From Bin87 sp965261195 (GTDB lineage Bacteria; Chloroflexota; Dehalococcoidia; Lucifugimonadales; UBA3495): DNA of 64,000 bases. Made by a program: the position numbers and the translations under genes. The notes beneath the pieces were generated by a model, which saw only the letters and a program-made list of their open reading frames with translations, made no database searches and was not told where the DNA came from. The stretch's first letter is position 1. The number at the start of each line of letters is the position of its first letter. The stretch lies in contig OZ253455.1 in NCBI GenBank assembly GCA_965261195.1, positions 3,720,001 to 3,784,000 of the forward strand. Reading direction: 5' to 3'. Of this stretch, positions 1 to 8,885 are shown piece by piece.

Positions 1-2
1 AT

Positions 3-374
3 TCAGAGAATGTCTACGAGCTATCCACTGCAAATCAGGCTGGATTGCTCCCAGACCATAAGTTCCCTGAAATCCGTTGGGATACTGAAACGCCCAGTGC
101 TAATCCAAGTGATATGCCCGAGGCAGACATCCGAGCTAAATTTCAACTTCTCGACAATCAACGTAACGAGCAGAAACGTGAAGTCTGCCGAAATTGCTTC
201 CAGACCGGAGCGCGTGGGGTACTTTTTGGCTTAAACTTCTTTTACTTAGGTACTTCCCAATGGGACGAAGCCATCCCTAAAACCGGCGCAGCAGCCGAGG
301 CTGGGTGTGTCGGTTGTGGTTGGTATGATATACAAACGTGGCGCCAAGCCCTAAATAATCGAATCAGGGAGTAA
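3..374 (+). CDS. Type II restriction endonuclease, C-terminal part (cut by window edge)
   Basis: The frame is open to the left edge, so the gene begins outside the window; 123 residues are visible. The visible part has the pattern of the C-terminus of HNH-type type II endonucleases that pair with C5 methyltransferases: a 'LLPDHKFPE' stretch, 'FQLLDNQRNEQKREVCRNC', then a CVGCGWYD motif near the end. The paired Cys-x2-Cys groups suggest a bound zinc. It converges on the methyltransferase gene with only 13 bp between the stops, which supports a restriction-modification pair. The recognition site cannot be read from the sequence. Confidence 0.75.
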   Translation, partial: SENVYELSTANQAGLLPDHKFPEIRWDTETPSANPSDMPEADIRAKFQLLDNQRNEQKREVCRNCFQTGARGVLFGLNFFYLGTSQWDEAIPKTGAAAEAGCVGCGWYDIQTWRQALNNRIRE

Positions 375-387
375 CCAGAGCAGCAGG

Positions 388-1584
388 TCACTCATTTAAT
401 GTCTCCAGTTGTCCACGAATTGCTAATGCAATATGGTAAGCCAATAGGCATGGCACTGCGTTGCCAACCTGCCAGTACACACGTTTGAATCGTCCAGAAA
501 AAATGAAGTCATCGGGAAAGGTCTGAAGCCGAGCCATTTCTCTTGCAGAGAGAACGCGGTTCAACTCGTAATGGATATGACAACCTCCGTGATTTTCCTT
601 CACCGCCATGCTTGGTACACCTTTGTACTGCCGCTTGAATGCATCCCTGAATGTTTCATAAAGCGACCCACCAGGCGGCACTTGCGCTATTCGGCGTTCA
701 AATGCACTCGAATGCCTAGTCCATTCGTGGTTTGGAGCATCATACCGCCTCACATCTTTCAAATCATCGATCGCAGCCTCGATACTGGTGTAGTCTGCCC
801 TCTCTAAAATCTCCTGTGGGTAAGGGTTTGGTAGACCGTGACGATTGGCAATAAAAATTGCGCGCGGTCTGAGTTGCGGTGCGCCGAATGCCGCAGCCTC
901 GAGAATCCGAACGCTCATTTCAGGATAGCCAATTTCAGAGAATTGGCCGATGATTTCATCCTTTGCTCGTCCTTTATCCATCGACAAGATACCCGGGACA
1001 TTCTCCATGACCACGAAATCCGGCCTGATGTACCCAACGACTCGGATGTACTCCCGGAACAATTGATTCCGAGGATCTTGAGGATTGCGAAGGCCAGCCA
1101 CTGAGAATCCTTGGCATGGAGGCCCGCCGAAGACAATATTAACCCGACTGACGCCGAGCACCGCGTCGAGCAACTCCGCTGACACCTCCTCAATCAGCAT
1201 CTCCAGATGCCGACTATCGGGAAAGTTGCGCCGGATAGTAGCCGAGGCGTCCGGATCAATCTCGACGCTTAAGAGCTTCTTCAGCCCGGCTAAGCGTGCT
1301 CCGACAGAAATTCCTCCAGCACCAGAAAAAAGGTCAGCATAGACCAAATCGCAAGGGGTATCAGTGAAGGTTTTCGTATCAACTTCAATCCACTTGCCGT
1401 TTGTGAACAGGTCCTGGTCAAGCTCTGCTTTTAGCTTGCTGTACCGGCTGATTGCGTCCTTTGCCCCGCCATTTGACCGCCTGTTTATACCGTTCTGCGG
1501 GACACTGTGATCACCTCGGGAATTTAATTGGCCTCGTGGAGGCGTATCTGGTAGGTCGTTATCAGAAAAGAGACTTTGTTGCAC
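388..1584 (-). CDS. DNA (cytosine-5)-methyltransferase
   Basis: 398 residues. It would methylate cytosine C5 in DNA using SAM, protecting host DNA from the facing endonuclease. Class motifs appear in order: motif I DLFSGAGGISVG, motif IV GGPPCQGFSVAG with the catalytic PCQ cysteine, motif VI MENVPGIL, motif VIII QLRPRAIFIA, and motif X QVGNAVP. I chose the GTG start at 1584 because a GAGGAAG ribosome site lies 5 to 6 bases upstream, overlapping the TGA of the oxidoreductase gene. The longer frame to 1770 lies inside that gene and reads as arginine-rich noise. Class is certain; target sequence is unknown. Confidence 0.93.
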   Translation of the reverse strand: MQQSLFSDNDLPDTPPRGQLNSRGDHSVPQNGINRRSNGGAKDAISRYSKLKAELDQDLFTNGKWIEVDTKTFTDTPCDLVYADLFSGAGGISVGARLAGLKKLLSVEIDPDASATIRRNFPDSRHLEMLIEEVSAELLDAVLGVSRVNIVFGGPPCQGFSVAGLRNPQDPRNQLFREYIRVVGYIRPDFVVMENVPGILSMDKGRAKDEIIGQFSEIGYPEMSVRILEAAAFGAPQLRPRAIFIANRHGLPNPYPQEILERADYTSIEAAIDDLKDVRRYDAPNHEWTRHSSAFERRIAQVPPGGSLYETFRDAFKRQYKGVPSMAVKENHGGCHIHYELNRVLSAREMARLQTFPDDFIFSGRFKRVYWQVGNAVPCLLAYHIALAIRGQLETLNE

Positions 1585-1597
1585 TTCACTTCCTCTA

Positions 1598-2731
1598 TCA
1601 GACCGACCCGGAGAATCGCCCCGGGTCGCAACCCCGCAGGCTGATTTCGGTGTGGCCTGATGCGATTGTGTCGGCAATACCCTTGCCCATCGCCGGGCCC
1701 AGCAAAATGCCCTTCTTCTGGCCGCCGGTGGATATGTACACATTGTCCCACCCCGGCGCCGACCCCACAATTGGCAGCCAGTCCGGAGTAACCGGGCGCA
1801 GGCAGGCGGTTTGCATCGATACTGTGGCGTTCGCCAGCGACGGCACCAGCCGCACCGCCATCTTCAAAATGTTCTCCCGCGCTGCATCGGTCAGCGAGAG
1901 GTCAAACCCCACCTCTTCCTCGGTGGAGCCGCACCAGATGAGGCCGTCGGTCTTGGCGTACATCGAACTGCCGCCGCCAATCAATTCGTAATCCAGGCCA
2001 GGGCCGTCGGGCTGCACACGAACGATCTGCCCTTTGAGCGGATCTACCGGAATGGCGATGTCCAACCACTGCTCGGCGGTGCGGCACCAGGGGCCGGCGG
2101 CGATCAGCAGCGCTCCGCAAGGCACTTCGCCGTCGGAGGTTACCACCGACTCGACCCGACCCTGGCCCAATCGCAATCCCATCGCCGAGGCCGTCTTCAC
2201 CTGTGCGCCGCGTTTGATGGCGGCGGCGGCCAGCGCTTGAGTGAATTCCTTGCCGTCCAGCGCGCCGTTCCCCACCGCCCGCACGCCGCCGATCACATCG
2301 GGCGAAAGGCGCGGTTCGATGGATAGCACATCTTCACGCTCCAGCCACTCCGCTGAGAATCCCGGCTCGGTGGCGCCGTTGAATGTCGCCAGCGTGTCCC
2401 TCAAGTCGGGCAGCTCATCGTCGCCCAACGCCACCTTCAGGATGGACGTGATCCGCCCGTGATAATCACTGCCGGCTGAAACCGGCAGTGATTCCCACAA
2501 CTCCCGGTGCAGCCGGAAAGATTGCAACGCCATGCTGAGCAGCGGGTCGGGCCAGCCGTGCCCCTCCAGCGGATTCAGTCCCCCGGCATTGTAGCCGGAG
2601 GCGGCAGCAGCAATCCCGTCCCGTTCAATAATAGTGGACTTTATGCCCTGCTCTGCCAGGTAATAGGCGGCGGCGCATCCGGCGATGCCCCCGCCGATGA
2701 TTGCCACGTCCGTCGTTTGATTAGTCATCAT
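1598..2731 (-). CDS. FAD-dependent oxidoreductase, DAO (D-amino-acid oxidase-like) family
   Basis: About 377 residues. The N-terminus has the dinucleotide-binding fold (VAIIGGGIAGCAAAYYLAEQG) followed by the acidic IIERD end of beta-2; the C-terminus has the second FAD-contacting stretch (DWLPIVGSAPGWDNVYISTGG). This is the glycine/sarcosine oxidase-type family that oxidises amines; the substrate is unknown. The start is ambiguous: ATGs at 2749 and 2731 are both in frame, and the one at 2731 has an AGGA at better spacing. The methyltransferase gene follows on the same strand, with its ribosome site overlapping this stop codon, so the two are probably co-transcribed. Confidence 0.88.
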   Translation of the reverse strand: MMTNQTTDVAIIGGGIAGCAAAYYLAEQGIKSTIIERDGIAAAASGYNAGGLNPLEGHGWPDPLLSMALQSFRLHRELWESLPVSAGSDYHGRITSILKVALGDDELPDLRDTLATFNGATEPGFSAEWLEREDVLSIEPRLSPDVIGGVRAVGNGALDGKEFTQALAAAAIKRGAQVKTASAMGLRLGQGRVESVVTSDGEVPCGALLIAAGPWCRTAEQWLDIAIPVDPLKGQIVRVQPDGPGLDYELIGGGSSMYAKTDGLIWCGSTEEEVGFDLSLTDAARENILKMAVRLVPSLANATVSMQTACLRPVTPDWLPIVGSAPGWDNVYISTGGQKKGILLGPAMGKGIADTIASGHTEISLRGCDPGRFSGSV

Positions 2732-2795
2732 CCTGTCAATCCTGTTCATCCATGCTAAATTGGGTTTAGGATATAACCGGTAACCGGAGGTGTCT

Positions 2796-3053
2796 ATGCC
2801 AATCTATGAGTATCATTGTTCGGGATGCGGTGCCGACTTCGAGTCCATTCGTCCGGTATCCCGCGCCGATGATCCTACCGAGTGTAAATCATGCCGGCAG
2901 CCGGCAACCCGCCAGATTTCCAACTTTTCGTTCAAGTCCGATACGTTTACCGCGCCCAAGCTGAAGCGTCGCCCCGGAGAAGCGTTTCGCGGCAACCGGG
3001 CCGCCGACTCCACACCGGCACCGCCGCAACCCACTGATTCGCCCGCCGATTGA
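2796..3053 (+). CDS. FmdB-like zinc-ribbon protein
   Basis: 85 residues. It begins with the family signature MPIYEYHCSGCG, followed by a second CKSC pair: four cysteines for one zinc. The C-terminal half is proline-rich and probably disordered. The ATG at 2796 is preceded by GGAGG at 2786-2790; an in-frame GTG at 2790 overlaps that site and is unlikely to be used. FmdB-family proteins are often called putative regulators, but no molecular role is firmly established. It is divergent from the oxidoreductase gene and could share its intergenic promoter region. Confidence 0.85.
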   Translation: MPIYEYHCSGCGADFESIRPVSRADDPTECKSCRQPATRQISNFSFKSDTFTAPKLKRRPGEAFRGNRAADSTPAPPQPTDSPAD

Positions 3054-3078
3054 TCCGCTGCCGGGCGCCAGGAAGCCT

Positions 3079-3417
3079 TTACTGGCGCCCGGCCCGGGCT
3101 TCGTTGCAGGCGATGCAGGTGCAGGCGGCCCGCAGCGTCCGGTAGGTATAAATACCCGTGTAGTGGGCGTCGCTCCACAGGAACTGCAAGGCATACTGGC
3201 CGACCGGCAGCTGGTCAACGGCGCGCACATCCTGCTCCACGTTCTCTGGGTCCAGCAACGCCCGTCCGGTCATCTCTTCGACGCACGACGCGCACGGGCA
3301 ACGCAGGCGCAACATCCGGTGCGGATAAATCCCGCGGTGCCCATCATCCCAATTGATGATGATGGCGCTGCCGGAGATGTCCACGTCGGTGGGTTTGATT
3401 ATTTCGTTAGTTGACAT
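3079..3417 (-). CDS. DUF971 domain protein
   Basis: 112 residues. The sequence matches the DUF971 fold (gamma-butyrobetaine-hydroxylase N-terminal-like): an initial strand pair around IIINWDDGHRGIYPHRMLRLRCPCASC, a middle YALQFLWSDAHYTGIYTY segment, and a CTCIAC pair at the end. CPCASC and CTCIAC are possible metal ligands. Stand-alone members occur next to iron-sulfur or redox genes, but no activity is proven. It converges on the FmdB-like gene with 25 bp between stops. Confidence 0.85.
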   Translation of the reverse strand: MSTNEIIKPTDVDISGSAIIINWDDGHRGIYPHRMLRLRCPCASCVEEMTGRALLDPENVEQDVRAVDQLPVGQYALQFLWSDAHYTGIYTYRTLRAACTCIACNEARAGRQ

Positions 3418-3516
3418 ATCCCTGCGGAGTCGTGGCGGTCGGTGCGGTGTCGTTTGGTAAAGCCGGCGTCGTTCGGAATTAAAGGGCGGATACCCGTCAG
3501 TGATTCGGATGGCCGG

Positions 3517-5211
3517 CTATCCCGATGACTGGGATTGCACTTCGGCCAGCCGCGCCGGGCGGGGCATTTCATCAGGATCGGTTGGAATTTCTATGATGCT
3601 CGGCCCGTCCACTGCCAGCGCCTGCCGGAACACGTCGGCGATGTCCTCCGGGCGTTCCACGTAGAACCCGGCGCCGCCGAACAGCTCGGCGTACTTGTCG
3701 AAGCGCGGGTTGATGGTATCGGCTCCCACATACCGCTCGTTGAACGCATACTTCTGGTACGCCTTTTCCGAACCCCAGCAGTCGTTGTTCATAACTACGG
3801 AAATGTTTTTCAGTCCGTAGCGCACTGCGGTCTCGAATTCCTGGGCGTTGAATAGGAAGCCGCCATCGCCGTTGAAGTTGACCACCGTCCGGTTCGGGGC
3901 GGCGAAGCTGGCGCCAATGGATGCCGGGAAGCTGAAGCCCAGCCCGCCCAGGTCCAGCGCCATTATCAGGCTGCGGGGCTGGTAGTAATTCAGCCGGTCT
4001 TGCCCGAAGTTGGGCGCCAGCCCGGCGTCCAGCGCGATGATGGCGTCCCGGGGCATCACTTTGCGCAGCTCGGCGTACACCCGCTGCGGTTTGATGTAAT
4101 CGCCGGTCAACGTGGACTCGGCGGCGAGGCGGGTGGCGCGGGCGGCATTCCAGGCCGCCACCCGGCTGCTCCAGTCGGCGTCAGGACGCAGTTCGCCCTC
4201 CGAGATAATGCCGTTGATTTCTTCCACCACGGCGCCAACATCGCCCTCCACACCGACGGCGATGGGGTAAATGCGCCCGATTTCCTTGGGGTCGATTTCG
4301 ATGTGTACGATACGGGTGTCAGCCAGTATGAAGCGATGATCGAAGAAAGTCGTCGATTGGCCCAGTCGTGTTCCAGCCGCCACGATAACATCCGCATTGC
4401 GAACGGCATCAATCGCTTCCTCGGCTCCCAGGCGCCCCAGATGGCCCAGGTAGTTGGGATGGTCGTTGGGCACGGCATCGGCTCTGCCGTAAGACGTTAC
4501 GATGGGCGCTCCGGTAAGTTCGGCGAGGCGACACACGGCCGCGTCGGCAAGGCTCCATTCCACGCCGCCGCCGGCCACAATCACCGGCCGCTGGGCTGAC
4601 ATAATCTCCCGGGCCGCCGCTTCCACCTGCTGGCGATCGCCGCGGGAGCGGCCCTGGCCGGTGCGATAGGCTGCCGGGGCCAGCAGATCCAGTTCGATTT
4701 CAGCGCCGGGCAGCAGGTCGCGGGGGATGTCAACCAGCACCGGGCCCATTTTGCCCGACGTGGCGATGCGGAATGCCTGCCGCAGCGCGTCGGGCAGCCG
4801 TTCAACCTTGTTGATGGAGAAACTGGCCTTGGTAATAGGCTCGAACAACGCCACCTGGTCAAACTCCTGCGTGGAGTCCAGGTTCTGGTGGTCGCGGGAT
4901 GCCGACGGCGCCAGCACCACCACGGGGGAATGGGAGACGTAAGCCGACGCAATGCCGTAGGTCAGGTTCAACACACCCGGCCCGTTGGTAACCAGACACA
5001 CCGACGGCGCCCCGGAGATGCGGCTGTACCCATCGGCCATCAAAGCCGCGCCCTGCTCATGGCGCACGCCGATGAATTCCATATCATCGCGGTCGTACAG
5101 CGGGTCAAGAATGTCCAGAAACGAAGAGCCAACTATCCCGAATATCTTGCTGACTCCTTCCCGTTGCAACAGCTCAATTACGGCTGCTCCGGCATTCATC
5201 CGCTCGGCCAT
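3517..5211 (-). CDS. Thiamine diphosphate-dependent enzyme, acetolactate synthase-like
   Basis: 564 residues, the usual length of the family, with three domains in order: N-terminal PYR domain with the glutamate-containing VRHEQGAALMADGYSR, a central Rossmann domain (GTRLGQSTTFFD), and a C-terminal PP domain with the ThDP/Mg motif GDGGFLFNAQEFETA ending in NN. This is the superfamily of acetolactate synthase, oxalyl-CoA decarboxylase and benzoylformate decarboxylase. No small regulatory IlvN subunit lies beside it, so a role in branched-chain synthesis is not assured. The ATG at 5211 is chosen because AAGGAG precedes it at good spacing. Confidence 0.85.
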   Translation of the reverse strand: MAERMNAGAAVIELLQREGVSKIFGIVGSSFLDILDPLYDRDDMEFIGVRHEQGAALMADGYSRISGAPSVCLVTNGPGVLNLTYGIASAYVSHSPVVVLAPSASRDHQNLDSTQEFDQVALFEPITKASFSINKVERLPDALRQAFRIATSGKMGPVLVDIPRDLLPGAEIELDLLAPAAYRTGQGRSRGDRQQVEAAAREIMSAQRPVIVAGGGVEWSLADAAVCRLAELTGAPIVTSYGRADAVPNDHPNYLGHLGRLGAEEAIDAVRNADVIVAAGTRLGQSTTFFDHRFILADTRIVHIEIDPKEIGRIYPIAVGVEGDVGAVVEEINGIISEGELRPDADWSSRVAAWNAARATRLAAESTLTGDYIKPQRVYAELRKVMPRDAIIALDAGLAPNFGQDRLNYYQPRSLIMALDLGGLGFSFPASIGASFAAPNRTVVNFNGDGGFLFNAQEFETAVRYGLKNISVVMNNDCWGSEKAYQKYAFNERYVGADTINPRFDKYAELFGGAGFYVERPEDIADVFRQALAVDGPSIIEIPTDPDEMPRPARLAEVQSQSSG

Positions 5212-5560
5212 TACTGTGCTCCTTGCGTGGGGAATTTGAACGGCAGTGTACCACGAATGCCCTCGTATCCTTAACATCAGGGCAATTGCGTCTAATTTTG
5301 GTGAGAGGCGAAACCCCGAGCAGTTCGAGTTCGGGTAACCTCCCGTCGCTTGAGAACGGATTGTTACGGCATCAGAGACGCGAATTTCAACCTGTTGGCG
5401 GGTTTTCTAATACAACCAAACCACTGACGCAGGCCGAGTTATCAAGTTTTAGAATGATATGCGCCAATTCATATCGTAGATATTGAAGACGCGATTGCCC
5501 TGTCCTTAACATCCTTACAAATAACACCCAACTCCATACCGTGCTATGATGCCGCGTTAG
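5212..5560. other. Intergenic region, no gene seen
   Basis: About 350 bp between the ThDP enzyme start and the IS1380 left end. Short open frames here have no family signature and no convincing ribosome site. The 11-mer tccttaacatc occurs twice (near 5268 and 5510). The region probably holds the promoter of the ThDP enzyme gene. Confidence 0.4.
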
Positions 5561-7299
5561 CCCGAATCCACCGAAGCGAGACGTCCGTGTCGTTGACACC
5601 AGGTATGATGGGTAAGGGAAGGCGAACGGGCCCAGCCAGATCCCAATAGGTGGGGATGAGGGCGGCGTGAGGTAGGCACCCAGACACGATGATGGCGGCC
5701 GTGCGGCCATGGCGGGCGGAATTCGACAGGCGGTAAGCAGGAAGCGCCCCTGGCGGACCGAGTTGGCGCGAGTTGGCGACGATGTTCAGTTGGCCGGATG
5801 GCGGGTCGGCGGGCTGGTTGCCGCCGTCAGGCTGGGAGTGGCAGGGCTCGCAATCGAGCCAGGGCGCCACTGAACTGGGCTTCCCAGGGCCAGCGCTGGG
5901 GCAGATGCAAAGTGAGACGGCGCGCCGAGCGGGTGAGCCGTCCGGGCATCGAGAAGAAGCGTCGTCGGAGGGTTTTGGTGGTCACCACCGGCTCGCCCAG
6001 ACCGATGCGCGCGGTCCAGCGGGCCAGGTTATGCGCCATCACCTGGACGGCCAGCCAGGCGGCGTTGGCGGCGAAGCGGCCCGAGGGGAGATGGTTGAGT
6101 CCGACGCCGTACTTGAGGTCTCGGATGGCATTCTCGATCTCGGCGTGGCGGCGATGGTCGGCCTCCAGTTCCAGGGTTGCCCCGTCCCGGTCGGTGATGC
6201 AGCCGTGATAGCTGTAAGTGGCGAAGAGGGCCAGCTGGGAACCGGACGTTGGCTGCACCCGCCGGACGATGAGCCGCACCGGTGCGGCGTTGGGCTCACT
6301 CTGGAAGGGGATGTAGGTGGTCTCCGCCACGTCAGCGGCGCCCTCCATCCAGTACGGGATGGGCGTCCAGTCAGTCTCGGGTATGGCCTCGATGAGATTG
6401 CGCAGGCTTTTATGCTGGCGGATGGTGATGGAGTAGCGGACATCCATCTTGCGGCAGACGGCGACCAGGGCGTGGGCATAGCAGCCGCGGTCGGCGCGCA
6501 CCGTGAGTTGTCCCCTGGCCCCGCCGTAGCGCACCCGTCCCACCGTCTCACGCCGGAAGTGGGCGGCGCCCCGAGCGGTGTTGGCGCGGCCCTCGCGCAG
6601 CCGAGCCATCAGCACGTCGCCGGTGCCGGCCCCAGAGTCCGGGCCCGGGCCAGCAGCGGGTGATAGCCTCGCTGGCCGGTGTAGCCGTGGTGGCGGGCAC
6701 CCTCCTTGGCCAGACCATAGGTTTCGCAGCTGGTGGAGTCCAGGTCGATGGTCAACGGCCCGTCGCCGGGTCCGGCCCCAGCCGACCAGGCCCGGGCCAG
6801 CAGCTCCCGGCTGACCCGATCCAACTGGCGGACGTGGCCCCACCGGAAGCTGCGCAGGAAGGTTCCCAGGGTGGATGGCGCCTTGACTACGCAGCCGATG
6901 GCGCCGGCCGTCCGGCCGGTGCGCAACACGTCGGCGTCGTCAATGCAGTCGCCCCCAGCCAGCGCCGACGCCACCAGGGTCAGCATCTGGTCGCCCGGGT
7001 TCGCCCGACCCGGCGCGTCGCCCAGGTCGAGGCGCTGCTGGACGAGTTCACGCAGACCCAGGCGCTGGGCCAGGGTCGCCGGAAGGATCAGCCCGGCATT
7101 GTTGACCAGGCGGTGGTCGTCGAAGGCGATGTGGATGCCGTCGGGGTAACTGCGTGGTAGCATCTTGCGTGGTAGCATCTATTGGGCGCTCCTGGTTTCG
7201 GGTTGTTTTTCTGTCTCGAAAACCATTATCCCAGATGCACAGGAGCACTTTCTTACCCATTCAACCCGCCGCCACACTTATCTTGTCGGTGGATTGGGG
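5561..7299 (-). mobile_element. IS1380-family insertion sequence
   Basis: Bounded by imperfect inverted repeats: the left end begins cccgaatccaccgaagcg at 5561 and the right end, read on the minus strand from 7299, begins ccccaatccaccgacaag. The 4 bp outside each end are TTAG (5557-5560) and TTAA (7300-7303), consistent with a diverged 4-bp target duplication. The internal gene is an IS1380-type transposase on the minus strand. The approximately 1.74-kb length fits the family. Confidence 0.8.
5827..7178 (-). pseudogene. IS1380-family transposase, frameshifted
   Basis: The protein is split over two frames. The N-terminal part (7178 to about 6620) holds the DDE-fold start with LTIDLDSTSCETYG and a GYTGQRGYHPLLA segment. 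The remainder (to 5827) holds LTVRADRGCYAHALV and AEIENAIRDLKYGVGLNHLPSGRF, typical of the C-terminal half. The frame changes by -1 close to 6625-6640, in a GC-rich run containing GGGG. With the frames joined the protein is about 450 residues, normal for the family. The change may be inactivating or a sequencing error; nothing shows it to be programmed. Confidence 0.85.
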
Positions 7300-7303
7300 T
7301 TAA

Positions 7304-7740
7304 GACATAATCTGCATCCCCTGGCCGTATCGCCGACCAAGACCTGAAACCCCTCGCCCACATTCCCAAAATCCAAACCATCGGAGAATCTCAATCGGAA
7401 CCATCAGCCACCACCAATCCACCAGCCATCAATACCTCCAGCGCGCCCGCAACGCCATCGCCGAAAATGACCACGCCAACGCCGCCGACCACTTGCGCCG
7501 CGCCAGTTCCCATAGCATCACCGCCATCGCCTGCCAGGAGCATAGCGTTAATCTGTCATTGCGAGGCGCATAGCGTTAATCTGTCATTTGTATGTTGTGT
7601 ATGCCTTGCAGATGGGGCAATCTGTGAAGCGGGCGCGAGGGGCGCGTCGTCCGTCATTGGGTGAGCTGGGCCTGAGGCCTGGGCTGCATCGACTCGCAGT
7701 AAGACACCCCTCCCGCCGCCGGTCGCTCCGAACCGATACA
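7304..7740. other. Inter-IS spacer with a short direct repeat; no gene recognised
   Basis: Between the IS1380 and IS110 elements. One frame over about 7400-7560 (containing QRARNAIAENDHANAADHL) has protein-like composition but no start and no recognised family, so it may be a gene remnant. The 20-mer catagcgttaatctgtcatt occurs at 7541-7560 and again at 7569-7588, related to the dispersed tgtcattgcgag repeat seen elsewhere in the window. Confidence 0.4.
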
Positions 7741-8884
7741 CGGGCCTGAGCCCGCATTAGCCAGTGTGGAGGACAACGGCATTATCACCTACGGCATTAG
7801 CACAGCAGGGAGACCAAACCGGGAGGTCAAAGATGAAGACGATGGCAGGCAGCGCAGTGGCAGGCAGCGCAGTGGCGGGCATTGACGTCAGCAAAGCCAG
7901 CCTGGACGTGTCGGTTCGGCGGGTCCGGCGCGTCGCTTTGCCAACACCCCGGAGGGCATCGCCGACCTGGTGCAATGGTTGGAGACGTCGGGGATCGCGC
8001 CGGTGGTGTGTGAACCCACCGGCGGCTATGAACGCCAGTTGGTCAGTGGGTTGCGCGCCGTCGGGCTGGCGGTGCACCTGGCGCACCCCAACCGGGTGCG
8101 GGATTTCACCCGGGCCGCTGGCCAGGCGGCGCAGCCGGATCCGCTGGACGCCCAGGCGCGGTCGCGTTACGGCCAGGTGTTTGAACCGTCGGACACGCCG
8201 GAGCCGGAGCCGGAACGGGAGGAAGTGCGGGATTTGCGGCGGCGACGGCAGCAGCTGGTGGCACAGCGCGTACCGGAGCTGAACCGGCGCAATCCGGGCG
8301 CCGCGCCCGGGGCCCGGGCTTCCACCGCGCGCCACATCGACTGGCTGAACGAGGAGATTGCCCGGCTGGATGCGGAGTACCAGGCGGAGTTGCAGAGCAG
8401 CGAATCCCTGGCCGAACGCGCCGCCTGGTACCGCAACGTGCCGGGCGTAGGGCTGCTGACCGCGGCCACGCTGGTCGCCGAGCTGCCCGAACTGGGGCAA
8501 TACGACGGGAAGGCGCTGACGGCCCTGGTGGGACTGGCGCCCTGGCCGCGGGACAGTGGCCGCCAGCAGGACCAGCGCAGCATCAGGGGCGGTCGCGGCG
8601 TGGTGCGTCGGGCCTTGTACCTGGCGGCAATGGCGGCGATACGCGGCACGGTGAGCTTGCCTGATTTCTACCGGCGACGGCGGCAACGGGGCAAAGCCGG
8701 CAAAGTGGCGCTGGTGGCCGTGATGCGCAAGCTGCTGCTGCAACTGAACGCAATAGCCCGTCGGGGAACCCCCTGGGTACAACCCCCCGGAGTACAACAA
8801 CACGACTAGAACAACACGGCTAGAACCATCCCACCTCTAAACCCGCAAAAAGGCTTGACACCCAACACAGATACTGCGAGGAGC
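7741..8884 (+). mobile_element. IS110-family insertion sequence (ends approximate)
   Basis: IS110 elements lack clear terminal inverted repeats, so the limits are estimates. The right end is bounded by the IS701 element, and the stretch aaggcttgacacccaacacagatactg just before 8880 resembles IS110-type right ends. Family knowledge says the upstream non-coding end of such elements encodes a bridge RNA that guides the recombinase; the non-coding stretch before 7833 is the candidate place. Confidence 0.5.
7833..8809 (+). pseudogene. IS110-family transposase, frameshifted near the N-terminus
   Basis: Starts at ATG 7833 after GGGAGGT. The first about 29 residues contain GIDVSKASLDVSV, the start of the RuvC-like DEDD catalytic domain. 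Near 7918-7925 the frame changes by -1; the rest reads RFANTPEGIADLVQWLE, then VCEPTGGYERQLV, and the C-terminal Tnp domain with VPGVGLLTAATLVAELPELG and the serine-containing DSGRQQDQRSIRGGR region. Joined length is about 325 residues, a little short for the family because the middle is compact. Classed as broken unless the shift is a sequencing error. Confidence 0.85.
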
Positions 8885-8885
8885 C

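Noticed and set aside
1585..1770. N-terminal extension of the methyltransferase
   Set aside because: It overlaps the oxidoreductase gene and reads as arginine-rich noise; the GTG at 1584 has a proper ribosome site.
5773..6663. Long plus-strand frame (296 codons) opposite the IS1380 transposase
   Set aside because: It is antisense to a recognised transposase, has no family signature and is a GC-rich shadow frame.
7400..7560. Gene remnant with QRARNAIAENDHANAADHL
   Set aside because: Protein-like composition in one frame, but no start, no family and only about 50 codons; left as an unresolved remnant.
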